Program-made: the position numbers and the translations under genes
DNA from: Cupriavidus sp. WKF15
Lineage (GTDB): Bacteria > Pseudomonadota > Gammaproteobacteria > Burkholderiales > Burkholderiaceae
Assembly (NCBI RefSeq): GCF_029278605.1
Contig: NZ_CP119573.1
Span: 248,001-312,000 of the forward strand
DNA length: 64,000 bases
Direction: 5' to 3'
The notes under the pieces: generated by a model
The model's database searches: none
Seen by the model: the letters and a program-made list of their open reading frames with translations, nothing else
Told to the model about the DNA's origin: nothing
Shown: positions 8,771 through 17,488 of the stretch, one piece after another
Layout: each line of letters begins with the position of its first letter
How positions within the stretch are numbered: position 1 is the stretch's first letter

Positions 8771-9254
8771 GGCTGTCTCTCCGGTACATCGGTGTGGGGC
8801 GGCCTGTCCTTGCGGGAGGCTTCCGGTTGAATTTGCCGAAGCTGACCTTCCGGCATGATTGCAAGCGGGGGCAATGACATCCGGCTACCAAAGCGTCCGG
8901 CACGACCGGATGGCGGCCTCGGCAAATTCCCGGTCGCTTCGCGGTGTCCCCATCCCGGCGAGCGGTGCGTTCGCCGCCCGCCTTGTTGCCTTGCCATGCC
9001 GGTGGTGAAGCCACTGGCGCAAGCAACAGGGGATCTTGACGCGCAGTGCCGACAAGATCTCGCGGGCCACGACTAGGGATTTGCGCATGCTCGGGTCTTT
9101 CCTGAATCACCTGGCGTGCGCGATCGGGTCGATCGGCCGGGATCCAGGTCAAATTGCTTGCTGTGCCGTCAATGTAGGCAAGAATTCGCCACTGCGCTTT
9201 GCATTGCCTGCGGCAAGCTTGACATTTGGCGCCAGCGATCTCGCCGGCAATGAC
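8771..9254. other. Intergenic stretch, no confident gene
   Basis: This 484-nt stretch separates two minus-strand genes. A 67-codon minus-strand reading frame (8885-9088) has a weak AGGAAAG upstream. Its Arg/His-rich product matches no family I know, so I do not call it. I see no RNA gene or clear terminator here. Confidence 0.4.
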
Positions 9255-9578
9255 TCACAGCGGTCCAGGAAGTGTTTTCAGGCCGACCCACAGCACACCG
9301 ATCACCACATTGACCGGCACGATGAGCACGCCGGGCACGTAGAAGATCGCTGACAGGCCAGGGGCGCTCAGCATCTGTTCGACCGCTCCGCCCATGGCAA
9401 AGAAGAAAATCCCGCACCAGAACCAGCGCCGCATATAGGTCAGCAGCCAGTGCGCGTGCCTCTGGTTGAAGCGCCAGGCGGCGGAGCGTTCCAGCAGATT
9501 GCCACTGCTGGCGTCCTTGTACAGCCAGTCAAAGAAGAAGTAACGGTACAGCAGGGTGCGAAAAAGAAGTTCTCGCAT
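9255..9578 (-). CDS. Small hypothetical membrane protein
   Basis: A 107-residue protein of unknown function. The N-terminal half is aromatic and basic (LLYRYFFFDWLYKDASSGN). Two hydrophobic segments follow (WFWCGIFFFAMGGAVEQML and IFYVPGVLIVPVNVVIGVLWVGL), which suggests a two-pass inner-membrane protein. An in-frame start at 9596 is possible; the ATG at 9578 gives the more typical MRELLFRTLLYRYFFFDWL start. It lies ~130 nt downstream of the fabI stop on the same strand but need not be in the same transcript. Confidence 0.6.
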   Translation of the reverse strand: MRELLFRTLLYRYFFFDWLYKDASSGNLLERSAAWRFNQRHAHWLLTYMRRWFWCGIFFFAMGGAVEQMLSAPGLSAIFYVPGVLIVPVNVVIGVLWVGLKTLPGPL

Positions 9579-9705
9579 AATTACCGAGTCTAGCAACTGC
9601 GTATTACCTGGGCGCGAGGCGGGACGGCAGTGGAGGCTTTTACGCCATGCCCAATGCGTTCGGGCAAGGCATGCGCCGCTTCGTTGACCGTCCGCCGCCC
9701 TGGAA

Positions 9706-10488
9706 CTAACCCATGATATTCACCCCGCCATCGACATACAACGTCTCGCCCGACAGCCGGCGGGCATAGGGGGTGGCAAGAAATGCGCAGGTGAATCCGA
9801 CATCCATGATGTCGACCAGCTCGCCCAACGGTGCGCGCTGCGCAGCATCGGCGAGCATCAGGTCAAAATCCTTCAGGCCCGATGCGGCCCGGGTCTTGAG
9901 CGGGCCGGGCGATATCGCATGCACACGTATTCCCTGGGGCCCCAGTTCATAAGCCAGGTAGCGCGAGGCCGCCTCAAGCGCAGCTTTCACCGGCCCCATG
10001 ACGTTGTAGTTGGGCACGACCTTGTTGGCACCGTAGTAGCTCATCGTGAACATCGTGCCGCCGTCCCGCATCAGCGGCGCAGCCAGCCGCGCCATCCGGA
10101 CGAAGGAATGGCAGGAAACATCCATCGCCTTGGCGAACCCTTCGGCTGAACAATTAAGCAGTCCCCCCTGGAGGTCGTCTTTCGGCGCCCAGGCTACCGA
10201 GTGCAACAGGATGTCCAGCTTGCCCCACTTGTCCTCGATCTCCTTGAACAGCGCTTCCATCTCGGCCTCGCTGGAAACGTCGAGCGGCAGGAAGATCGGC
10301 GCCTCGAGCTCCTGCGCCACGGGCTCCACATACTGCCTGGTCTTGTCATTGGCATAGGTGATCGCAACTTCGGCGCCCAGGTCGTGAAAGGCCTTGGCAC
10401 AGCCGTAGGCGATGGAGTGCTCATTCGCGATGCCGCAAACCAGGGCCTTTTTGTCGGCCAGGACCGGCTGTTGTATCTGGACTGTCAT
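9706..10488 (-). CDS. fabI: Enoyl-[acyl-carrier-protein] reductase (FabI type)
   Basis: A 260-residue short-chain-dehydrogenase-fold enzyme that reduces trans-2-enoyl-ACP with NADH in fatty-acid synthesis. The cofactor region reads LVCGIANEHSIAYGCAKA. The catalytic FabI pattern is visible as Tyr151, Tyr161 and Lys168 (SYYGANKVVPNYNVMGPVKAALE). The end, SGETLYVDGGVNIMG, is typical. AGGGGGG precedes the ATG. It is the last gene of a four-gene minus-strand operon with ackA, a phosphotransacetylase and a DUF3141 protein, 31 nt after ackA. That context suggests an accessory enoyl reductase tied to acyl-CoA or PHB metabolism rather than the sole housekeeping FabI, but this is inference. Confidence 0.93.
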   Translation of the reverse strand: MTVQIQQPVLADKKALVCGIANEHSIAYGCAKAFHDLGAEVAITYANDKTRQYVEPVAQELEAPIFLPLDVSSEAEMEALFKEIEDKWGKLDILLHSVAWAPKDDLQGGLLNCSAEGFAKAMDVSCHSFVRMARLAAPLMRDGGTMFTMSYYGANKVVPNYNVMGPVKAALEAASRYLAYELGPQGIRVHAISPGPLKTRAASGLKDFDLMLADAAQRAPLGELVDIMDVGFTCAFLATPYARRLSGETLYVDGGVNIMG

Positions 10489-10519
10489 CTCGCCCCCCTT
10501 TGAAGATAGATGGTCTTCA

Positions 10520-11707
10520 TCACGCCCCCGCGTCGATCAATGCCTTCGTATGCCTGGCAATCATCAATTCTTCATCCGTCGGGATCACCCATACCGCAAC
10601 CCGTCCGGATGCCTCGCTGATGCGCGTGGCGCCACTGTCATTGGCCGCAGGATCGACTGTTACCCCCAGCCAGGCCGCCTGACGGCACACGCGTTCGCGG
10701 ATCAGGGCGGCATGCTCGCCAATCCCCGCGGTGAAGACCAGTGCATCGAGCCCCTGCGCGGCCGCGGCCAGCGACCCAAGCTCGCGTCCGATCCGGTACG
10801 TATACAGCTCTACGGCAAGGCGCGCGCGCGCATCGTCGCTGGCGAGCAGCACGCGCATATCGCTCGAGATGCCGGAGACGCCGAGCAGGCCGGACTTGCG
10901 GTAGACGAGGTCCTCGATGTCGCGAGCGTCCATGCCGAGCTCGCTGATCAGGTACAGGATCACGCCCGGATCGAGGCTGCCGCAACGCGTGCCCATCGGC
11001 AAGCCGTCGACCGCCGTGAACCCCATCGTGCTGGCCACGCTGCGTCCGGCCACGAGTGCGCACATGCTGCTGCCATTGCCAAGGTGGGCCACTACGGTGC
11101 GGCCGGCCCCAGCCCGGGCGTCAATACCGGGGAGGACGCTGGCGATGTACTCGTAGGAAAGACCGTGAAAGCCGTAGCGACGAATGCCGCGCTCGGTCAT
11201 CGAAGCCGGCAGCGCAAAGGCCTGGGCGATTTCTGGCTGCGCCCGGTGGAACGCGGTGTCGAAGCAGGCCACCTGCGGCAGTTCCGGGCGCCGTTCGGCG
11301 AGAATCCGGATCGGCTTGAGGTTGTGCGGCTGGTGCAGGGGTGCCAGGGGGCAAAGCGTATCCAGCTCTGACAGGAGTTCTGCGCTTACTTTTTCCGGCT
11401 GCGCGAAGCGTACGCCGCCGTGCACCACGCGGTGCCCGACCCCAACCAGCGTATGGCCTTCTCCGTGACCTCGCAGGAAGTCCGCGAGGAAGGCAACGGC
11501 ACCGCCATGTCCCAGCTCGGTCCCGTCGCCCCACTGCCTGGCCTCGACTTCCGTGCCCGAGGCGTCCGAGGCGCGAAAGCTCGGCGATGTGTAAAGGCCG
11601 TCGAGACTGCCGCGCAGTACCAGCTTGAGTGCGGCACCCTGCGCATCATATGCGCAGTACTTCAGGCTCGACGAACCTGCGTTCAGTACAAGGATCACAT
11701 CGGCCAT
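10520..11707 (-). CDS. ackA: Acetate kinase
   Basis: A 395-residue cytoplasmic enzyme of the acetate/propionate kinase family that interconverts acyl phosphate and ATP. Signatures include LVLNAGSSSLKY at the N-terminus, GHRVVHGG, CFDTAFH, RRYGFHGLSYEY, VAHLGNGSSMCA, and FTAGIGEHAALIRE near the end. It starts 4 nt after the phosphotransacetylase stop codon, so the two are coupled and make the usual acyl-CoA to acyl-phosphate to acid plus ATP route. Substrate could be acetate, propionate or butyrate. Confidence 0.94.
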   Translation of the reverse strand: MADVILVLNAGSSSLKYCAYDAQGAALKLVLRGSLDGLYTSPSFRASDASGTEVEARQWGDGTELGHGGAVAFLADFLRGHGEGHTLVGVGHRVVHGGVRFAQPEKVSAELLSELDTLCPLAPLHQPHNLKPIRILAERRPELPQVACFDTAFHRAQPEIAQAFALPASMTERGIRRYGFHGLSYEYIASVLPGIDARAGAGRTVVAHLGNGSSMCALVAGRSVASTMGFTAVDGLPMGTRCGSLDPGVILYLISELGMDARDIEDLVYRKSGLLGVSGISSDMRVLLASDDARARLAVELYTYRIGRELGSLAAAAQGLDALVFTAGIGEHAALIRERVCRQAAWLGVTVDPAANDSGATRISEASGRVAVWVIPTDEELMIARHTKALIDAGA

Positions 11708-11711
11708 GTCG

Positions 11712-12650
11712 TCACCCCTGTACCTGACCGGATTCCCGGCGCGCTTTCGCCACCAGCGCCGCCACCGCGCATGACGCCAGGCGCGTCATGACTGCATCGG
11801 CGCGGCTGGTCAGGATGATGGGTACCCGCGCGCCCAGCACGATGCCCGCGGCATCGGCACCGGCCAGGAATGTCAGGCTCTTGGCGAGCATATTGCCGGC
11901 ATCCAGGTCCGGTACCAGCAGCACGTTGGCGCGCCCGGCCACCGGTGAGTCGATCTTCTTGATGCGCGCGGCGTCCAGGTTGATGGCGTTGTCCAGCGCA
12001 AGCGGCCCGTCGACCACCGCACCGGTTATCTGGTGTCGGTCGACCATCTTGCACAGCGCGGCCGCCTCGATGGTGGACGGTACCTTGGGATTGACCGTTT
12101 CCATGGCCGACAGGATCGCAACCCGTACTTCGCCGACCTGAAGCGCATGCGCCAGGTCAATAGCGTTCTGGAGGATATCCGCCTTCTCCTCCAGCGTCGG
12201 TGCGATGTTGACCGCGGCGTCAGTGATGATCAACGCGTCCTCGTGGCCGGGCACATCCATCACGAAGCAGTGGCTGATCCGCCGGGCCGTGCGCAAGCCG
12301 CTGTCACTCCTGACCACGGCCCCCATCAGTTCGTCGGTATGCAGGCTGCCCTTCATCAGGGCCTCGGCCTTGCCTTCGCGAACCAGGCGCACCGCGGCGG
12401 CAGCGGCGGCGTGGCTGTGCTCGGCATCGACGAGGGGATACGGGCTGATATCGATCTCGCTGGCACCGGCGGCCTCCTCGATGCGCTCGCGAGGCCCGAC
12501 CAGGATCGGCGCAATCAGGCCCAGGCGCGCCGCCTCGACCGCGCCCTCCAGCGAACTCCGGTCGCAAGGATGGGCGACCGCGGTGGGTGTGGGCGGAAGA
12601 GACTTGCAGTAGTCGATCAGACGCTGGTACTTCTCGTGTTTGGCATTCAC
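11712..12650 (-). CDS. Phosphate acetyl/butyryltransferase
   Basis: A 312-residue single-domain PTA_PTB enzyme without the DRTGG or malic-enzyme extensions of longer Pta proteins. It transfers acyl groups between CoA and phosphate. Recognisable stretches are PTAVAHPCDRSSLEGAVEA, LMKGSLHTDELM, SHCFVMDVPGHEDALIITDAAVNIAP, and VLLVPDLDAGNMLAKSLTFLAGADAAGIVLGARVPIILTSRAD. This short form is the type often named phosphate butyryltransferase or acetyltransferase; the acyl preference cannot be read from sequence. It lies 60 nt downstream of the DUF3141 gene and 4 nt upstream of ackA. Confidence 0.92.
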   Translation of the reverse strand: MNAKHEKYQRLIDYCKSLPPTPTAVAHPCDRSSLEGAVEAARLGLIAPILVGPRERIEEAAGASEIDISPYPLVDAEHSHAAAAAAVRLVREGKAEALMKGSLHTDELMGAVVRSDSGLRTARRISHCFVMDVPGHEDALIITDAAVNIAPTLEEKADILQNAIDLAHALQVGEVRVAILSAMETVNPKVPSTIEAAALCKMVDRHQITGAVVDGPLALDNAINLDAARIKKIDSPVAGRANVLLVPDLDAGNMLAKSLTFLAGADAAGIVLGARVPIILTSRADAVMTRLASCAVAALVAKARRESGQVQG

Positions 12651-12710
12651 GGTCTTTCTCCTGTGTCACCAGGTTGCTGCGGGTTTCCTGTCAAGGGCCG
12701 GTACACGGCA

Positions 12711-15029
12711 TTAGGACGCCCGCGCCAGTGGCACCGCGTTGCGGCGCGGGCGCTCGGGCTTGACCGACAGGACCGAACGGATACGCTCGAGCATCGCGGC
12801 CTGTTCGGGGGTCGGCTGGCTGCCGAGCACCCGCTCGTCAGCCCTGAGCTTCTCGGCGAGTGCCTGCAGGCGCTCGCGATCGGCGCTGTCGCGCAGAAGG
12901 AGCGGCAGCGTCTGAAGCGCCTGCTCCGGTGCGTACAAGGTGATGAGCTCCTGCTGGCCACGAATCCGGCGCCATGCTTCTGGCAGTAATTCCGGCAGCA
13001 GTTCCGCGTAGTCCGTCACCAGCTCCTTGCGCAACTCGAGCCTCGACAGCGGCAACGGCTCGCCCTGCCGTTTGAGCAGGCAGGCCATCCGGGCAAGTGC
13101 CTCGGCGTAGCCGCCCTGCTCGATCGATGCGAGCGCTGCCTTGACCTCCGGCAGTTCCCGTGGCTCGGTAACCGCTGGCCGACCGGCATGCGACGTCTTC
13201 TCCTGCGGAATCAACGAGAGCATGTTCGCGTACAGATTGAAGAAGGTGGCTTCCGTCATGGCATCGCGCACGGCACGATAGGCGTCGAGGCCCGCGCTGA
13301 GCATCTCCGCGCCGGCCTGCTCACGCTTGCGCAGCGGATGGTCGGCGTCCAGCGCCTGCCGGTTCGCCTTGACCGCATTGGCGGCGGTACCCAGCCAGGC
13401 CATCCACGGGTTCATGTCCGAGAACGCCCAGTTCTGCATCCGCAGCGGATGGAACTCGCGCAGCATCCGTGCCGTCGCCTCGTTCGACATGGCCTGCACG
13501 AACGGCTGGGCGAAGAGTTCATAGGCACGCTGGTTGAATTCGGACAGCGCAGCGACGGCTTCGAACGGCTTCTCGTCAGCGCGCTCGAAGCGGTTGAGCC
13601 TTTGCGCGATCTCTTCGAGCGAATGTTCGCGGAACTCGACCTCATACTCGACGCCGCCATTGGACTTGCGCTCGTGGATCACCATGCCGTAGAGCCCCGG
13701 AGGCAACAACTCGATGCTTCGCAGCACGGAAACAATCTGCGCATGCTCCTTCTGCGCGACCTTACCGGAGACGAAGATGCCGAGGTGGCCGATGTCCTGG
13801 TGCATCATCCCGACGATGACCTGCCCCCGGGCCTTGATCTCTTCAGTGCTGCCATAGACATCCACCACCCAGTTGAATGCCTGTTGCGGCGGAGTGATGT
13901 TGTCCCCCATCGAGGCAAACAGCACGATGGGAGCCTTGATGTCGCGCAGATCGAAGCCCTTTCCGCCGGCATCCTTGACGTCCCCGCTCCACAGCTTGTT
14001 GCCCACGAAGAGGTTGCGCGTGATCCATTCGATCTCTTCGCGGTTCATCAGGTAGTAGCCGCCCCACCAGTGTTCGAACTCCAGGAAGCGCGGCGGCTCG
14101 GTATCGGCCTTGCGGTACAGGTTGTAGTACTTGTCCCACAAGCTGTTGGCCGGATTCAGGTTCTCGAAATTCTGCACCAGCCAGGCACCATCGAACTTGC
14201 CGTTGCCCAGGTCAGCCGTCAGGGACGACAGCCAGGTCCCGCCGAGCAGGCCACCCGAGTAGCGCATCGGGTTGTCACCTTCGCCTTCGCTCCAGGCGCC
14301 GCCCCAGTAAGACATCGGCGCGCCGTTGATGACAATGGGCCCGGTGTCGTCCGGATCCGATGCGGCGAGCATCATGGCGGCCCAGCCTCCCTGGCAATTG
14401 CCGATGATGGCGGGCTTTTCACTATCAGGATGCAATGCACGCACCTTCCTGATGAATTGCTGCTCGGCCTCGCATACGTCCAGCAGCGTTTGCCCCGGCT
14501 CCGGGTCACGAAAGAAGATGACAAAGTAGACCGGGTGGCCCGCGCGCAATGCCACGCCGACCTGGGAGTCATCCTTGAAGCCGCCGATTCCCGGGCCGTG
14601 GCCGGCACGCGGATCGATGATGACGTAGGGACGGCGGCCGTTGTCGATGGTAACGCCCGCTGGCGGTGTAATCCTCAGCAGCGCATAGTTGACCGGGCGG
14701 GCGAAGCTGCGGCCATCCAGCACGGTTTCGTAATCGAAGTGCAGGACCGGCTTGAGGCCCTGGACCGCATTCTCGACAAAGTTGTTGCCACGCTGCCTGA
14801 TCGTGTCCCAGAACAGGATGGCACGCTGCATGCTGTCGACCGCGTAGGCATAGCAGTTCATCGGATCCGCGGGAGCGATCCAGGCAGCGGGCGTCGTCGC
14901 CTCTGCGGCCATCGCTTCCTGCACGCGATGACTGAACGCCTCCTGCGCATGCTTCAGGCGCTTTTGCAGCACCACGCCCGTCTTGACGCCCACTTCACGG
15001 GCGTGAGCCAACTTCTTTCCTGCGTCCAT
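12711..15029 (-). CDS. DUF3141 protein, PHA-synthase-like alpha/beta hydrolase
   Basis: A 772-residue protein of the DUF3141 family with an alpha/beta-hydrolase core resembling PHA synthase. A nucleophile elbow with cysteine instead of serine is visible (IIGNCQGGWA; Cys212). A candidate Asp376 lies in FASMGDNITPP and a candidate His415 in HQDIGHLGIFVSGKVA, matching the Cys-Asp-His order of PhaC. The C-terminal half is helical and uncharacterised. It lacks no obvious core motif but is longer than PhaC (~590 residues). GGAGGG precedes the ATG. It is the first gene of the operon with phosphotransacetylase, ackA and fabI. A role in polyester or acyl-CoA handling is inference. Confidence 0.88.
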   Translation of the reverse strand: MDAGKKLAHAREVGVKTGVVLQKRLKHAQEAFSHRVQEAMAAEATTPAAWIAPADPMNCYAYAVDSMQRAILFWDTIRQRGNNFVENAVQGLKPVLHFDYETVLDGRSFARPVNYALLRITPPAGVTIDNGRRPYVIIDPRAGHGPGIGGFKDDSQVGVALRAGHPVYFVIFFRDPEPGQTLLDVCEAEQQFIRKVRALHPDSEKPAIIGNCQGGWAAMMLAASDPDDTGPIVINGAPMSYWGGAWSEGEGDNPMRYSGGLLGGTWLSSLTADLGNGKFDGAWLVQNFENLNPANSLWDKYYNLYRKADTEPPRFLEFEHWWGGYYLMNREEIEWITRNLFVGNKLWSGDVKDAGGKGFDLRDIKAPIVLFASMGDNITPPQQAFNWVVDVYGSTEEIKARGQVIVGMMHQDIGHLGIFVSGKVAQKEHAQIVSVLRSIELLPPGLYGMVIHERKSNGGVEYEVEFREHSLEEIAQRLNRFERADEKPFEAVAALSEFNQRAYELFAQPFVQAMSNEATARMLREFHPLRMQNWAFSDMNPWMAWLGTAANAVKANRQALDADHPLRKREQAGAEMLSAGLDAYRAVRDAMTEATFFNLYANMLSLIPQEKTSHAGRPAVTEPRELPEVKAALASIEQGGYAEALARMACLLKRQGEPLPLSRLELRKELVTDYAELLPELLPEAWRRIRGQQELITLYAPEQALQTLPLLLRDSADRERLQALAEKLRADERVLGSQPTPEQAAMLERIRSVLSVKPERPRRNAVPLARAS

Positions 15030-15721
15030 GCTGCCCTCCGCTAGAGAAGAACTGCTGCAAAACTCGGTTCAGAAAAGTCCATTCAGGAACACTGCGGCGA
15101 CGCCGTGACCTGAGGTCTCTGCGGCAGACACCAGGACCGGCACCGACGCGCCTGTTCCTGTCGGCAAACCATGCGACATCCGCCAACAGATCGGCTGTAA
15201 AGCCCGTGGGGCAGACATACACTGCTCCCCAGCGGACGAGAACGATTGGGATGAAAAGAGGTCTCGGCGGGTAAATCGATCACGCGGCGCCGGCGACGCC
15301 AGACGCTTTCACATCGGGCGCCATGTGACGTTGCTTTATTCCGTCCGAGTACACAACTCTATCCGGAACCTCCGGGCACCCCGACATGAAATCTTTCCTT
15401 GGCCGAGATAAGAAAAACTTTCTCGGGGAATGAGCCGGGCCGAGCACATCAGGCGAAACGCCCTTCAGGAACCGCGGAGAAGTCTCTCCCAAACGGTGCG
15501 GCCACTGCGGAGGCTAAATAGATGCAGAGCCCGAACCGGTAGATGGAATAAATCCGGCCTTTCAACTGTCTATAAGATGAGGGCGCAAGCCCCACCGGCC
15601 GGGCGCGGACGGGGTCGGAGATACGTTGTACGGGGTATTCAGGCAATCAGACGACACAGAAGTGACGGGCGGTACGGGGCCCGCGTGACCCGGCCGTCCG
15701 GCAGCGGTGCGGGGAAACATC
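15030..15721. other. Intergenic region between divergent genes
   Basis: This 692-nt stretch must contain the promoter of the DUF3141-pta-ackA-fabI operon and that of the Gly/His-rich secreted protein gene. I looked for FNR-type (TTGAT-N4-ATCAA) and sigma-54 (GG-N10-GC with TTGC) elements and found none convincing. A TATAAG element at 15571 on the plus strand has no good -35 partner. No small gene is supported. Confidence 0.4.
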
Positions 15722-16168
15722 ATGGACGGACGCCGGTTTTACAAGATCGCCCTGGCATTCGTGGCAGGGGCGGCGATGGCCGCCGGCGGTCAGACGCTGG
15801 CCGCCGGCCGTGGTGGTGGTGGTGGCGGCATGCACGGGGGTATGCGCGGGGGTATGCGTGGCGGCAGCTTTCACGGTCACGATGGCTTCCACCATGATGG
15901 CTTTCACCATGGGCATGGCCACGCCTTCTTCGTGGTAGGCGCCGGCTGGCCGGGCTGGTGGGGATACCCGTACTATGGCGGCTGGCCATACCCCGACTAC
16001 TACGGTTACTACGCGCCCCCCGCGCAGTACATCGAAAAGGGCGATGTGTCAGACGGTGCATCGGCGAACGCGTGGTGGTATCGCTGCGACCAGCCAAGTG
16101 GCTATTACCCGTATGTCAAGACTTGCCCGGGCGGCTGGCAGACGGTGCCTGCCCAGCCCTCGTCCTGA
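15722..16168 (+). CDS. Gly/His/Tyr-rich secreted protein
   Basis: A 148-residue exported protein. The signal peptide (MDGRRFYKIALAFVAGAAMAAGGQTLAAG) is followed by low-complexity glycine repeats (GGGGGGMHGGMRGGMRGG), a histidine-rich block (HGHDGFHHDGFHHGHGH) and an aromatic block (GWPGWWGYPYYGGWPYPDYYGYY). The C-terminal part has two cysteines (WWYRCDQPSGYYPYVKTCPGGWQTV), a motif common in small periplasmic or outer-membrane-associated proteins next to lipoproteins. The histidine block could bind metal; this is inference. GGGGA lies ~7 nt before the ATG. The next gene follows after 13 nt. Confidence 0.75.
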   Translation: MDGRRFYKIALAFVAGAAMAAGGQTLAAGRGGGGGGMHGGMRGGMRGGSFHGHDGFHHDGFHHGHGHAFFVVGAGWPGWWGYPYYGGWPYPDYYGYYAPPAQYIEKGDVSDGASANAWWYRCDQPSGYYPYVKTCPGGWQTVPAQPSS

Positions 16169-16181
16169 CGCCGGGGTACCG

Positions 16182-16598
16182 ATGACGCCGCGTTCCGTTC
16201 CTCTCGTGACGGCGGCCATGCTGCTTGTGGCCGCCTGTACGGTAATGCCGTCGGGCCCCAGCGTGGTAGCGCTCCCTGGCAGCAACAAGACGCTTGCCCA
16301 ATTTGTCGAGGATGACCACAACTGCCGCCAGTTCGCGCTGGGCCAGGTCGGAGGCGTGGGTTCGCATCCAGCCTCAGGCGCGGCGGCAGCGAACAGTTCA
16401 GCGGTCAGTACCGGCTATTCGGGCGGCTCAGGCGACAGTGCGCAGCACCTGTACGACGTTGCCTATATTCAGTGCATGTACGCCAGCGGACACCGGGTCC
16501 CGGTCTACGGGCCGACGCTCGCGGCGCCGCCCGCGACGCCACCGGCCGACTACAAGCCCACTTCCCCGCCGCCAGGGCCGCAAGGGAACACCCGCTGA
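16182..16598 (+). CDS. Small outer-membrane-type lipoprotein (glycine-zipper-like)
   Basis: A 138-residue lipoprotein with lipobox LVAAC (Cys19). The mature segment begins PSGPSVVALPGSNKTLAQFVEDDHNCRQFALGQVGG. It contains DVAYIQCMYASGHRVPVYGP, a pattern seen in Burkholderiales lipoproteins with glycine-zipper-like segments, and ends in a Pro-rich tail. The specific function is unknown. It lies 13 nt after the Gly/His-rich gene and ~65 nt before the MCE-domain gene, so it probably belongs to the same envelope operon. Confidence 0.75.
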   Translation: MTPRSVPLVTAAMLLVAACTVMPSGPSVVALPGSNKTLAQFVEDDHNCRQFALGQVGGVGSHPASGAAAANSSAVSTGYSGGSGDSAQHLYDVAYIQCMYASGHRVPVYGPTLAAPPATPPADYKPTSPPPGPQGNTR

Positions 16599-16663
16599 GC
16601 GTTCTGGCGAACCGGGATTCCGCGGGGTGATCCACCCACCTTGTCTGCCTGGAGGACTTCGCC

Positions 16664-17488
16664 ATGAAACCTGGCATCGACATGAAGGCAAAGCTCCTCT
16701 TCGCGGCGTGCCTGCTTGTCGCGACGATCGCCGCAGCCACCTGGTACTTGCTCTCCAGCAGCCGATACGCGACTTACCATGTCTATACCCGGGAGCCCGT
16801 CTCCGGGCTCATGGCCGACGCGCCAGTTGAATTCCACGGCATCGAAGTGGGGAAAGTCGATAGCGTCAAGCTCGTCAACGCGCAGACAGTGGACATCCTC
16901 GTATCCCTCGACAAGACCGCCCCGGTGACTGCGGCGACCGTGGCTACGATTACTTCGCGCGGACTGGCAACACGAGGATTCACCGGATACGTGTTCATTG
17001 CGCTCGAAAACGTCGGCGCCGATTCCGGGCAAGCGGTCGCACGACCCGGCGACCGTTATCCCGCCATCCCGGCGGCGCCGTCGAAAGTCGTGACGCTCGA
17101 TACAGCCATCAGCCAGGTCAACGACAATTTCCAGGCCGTTACCGCGCTGCTCACATCGATTCTCGACGAGCGGACCATCGCATCGCTGAAGCAATCCGCC
17201 GATAGTCTGCAGAAAATCACTCAGGCGATGGCGGAAGATACCAGGAAGCTCGATGCCATCGTGGCCAATACCGAGCGTGCCAGCCATCGGATCGGGCCGC
17301 TCATGGAATCGACCCAACAAACGGTGCTGACGCTTCAGGGGCAGGTTCTGCCCGAATCCTACAGGGTGCTCGCCGACCTCGATAACCTGTCGAATTCCCT
17401 CACGGCCGTCACGAACCGGATCAACCGCGACCCGTCAATCCTGATCCGCGGCACGGCGCCGTCGCCCGGGCCGGGAGAGAAGCGATGA
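16664..17488 (+). CDS. MlaD/PqiB-type MCE-domain protein
   Basis: A 274-residue periplasmic protein anchored by one N-terminal membrane segment (AKLLFAACLLVATIAAATWYLL). An MCE domain follows, recognised by VSGLMADAPVEFHGIEVGKVDSVKL and ATITSRGLATRGFTGYVFIAL. The C-terminal half is a long helix (DNFQAVTALLTSILDERTIASLKQSADSLQKI) as in MlaD-like substrate-binding subunits of lipid ABC transporters. GGAGG lies 8 nt upstream of the ATG at 16664. It overlaps the next gene by 4 nt (ATGA). The permease (MlaE-like) and ATPase genes that normally precede it are not adjacent. Confidence 0.88.
   Translation: MKPGIDMKAKLLFAACLLVATIAAATWYLLSSSRYATYHVYTREPVSGLMADAPVEFHGIEVGKVDSVKLVNAQTVDILVSLDKTAPVTAATVATITSRGLATRGFTGYVFIALENVGADSGQAVARPGDRYPAIPAAPSKVVTLDTAISQVNDNFQAVTALLTSILDERTIASLKQSADSLQKITQAMAEDTRKLDAIVANTERASHRIGPLMESTQQTVLTLQGQVLPESYRVLADLDNLSNSLTAVTNRINRDPSILIRGTAPSPGPGEKR

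Noticed and set aside
8885..9088. A 67-codon minus-strand ORF upstream of the YeiH-type gene
   Set aside because: Weak ribosome-binding site, no recognisable family and Arg/Cys-rich shadow-like composition.
13188..15044. A 618-codon plus-strand open frame opposite the DUF3141 gene
   Set aside because: It is a high-GC shadow: the minus-strand frame gives a coherent alpha/beta-hydrolase protein, while the plus-strand translation is Arg/His/Leu-rich without recognisable motifs.
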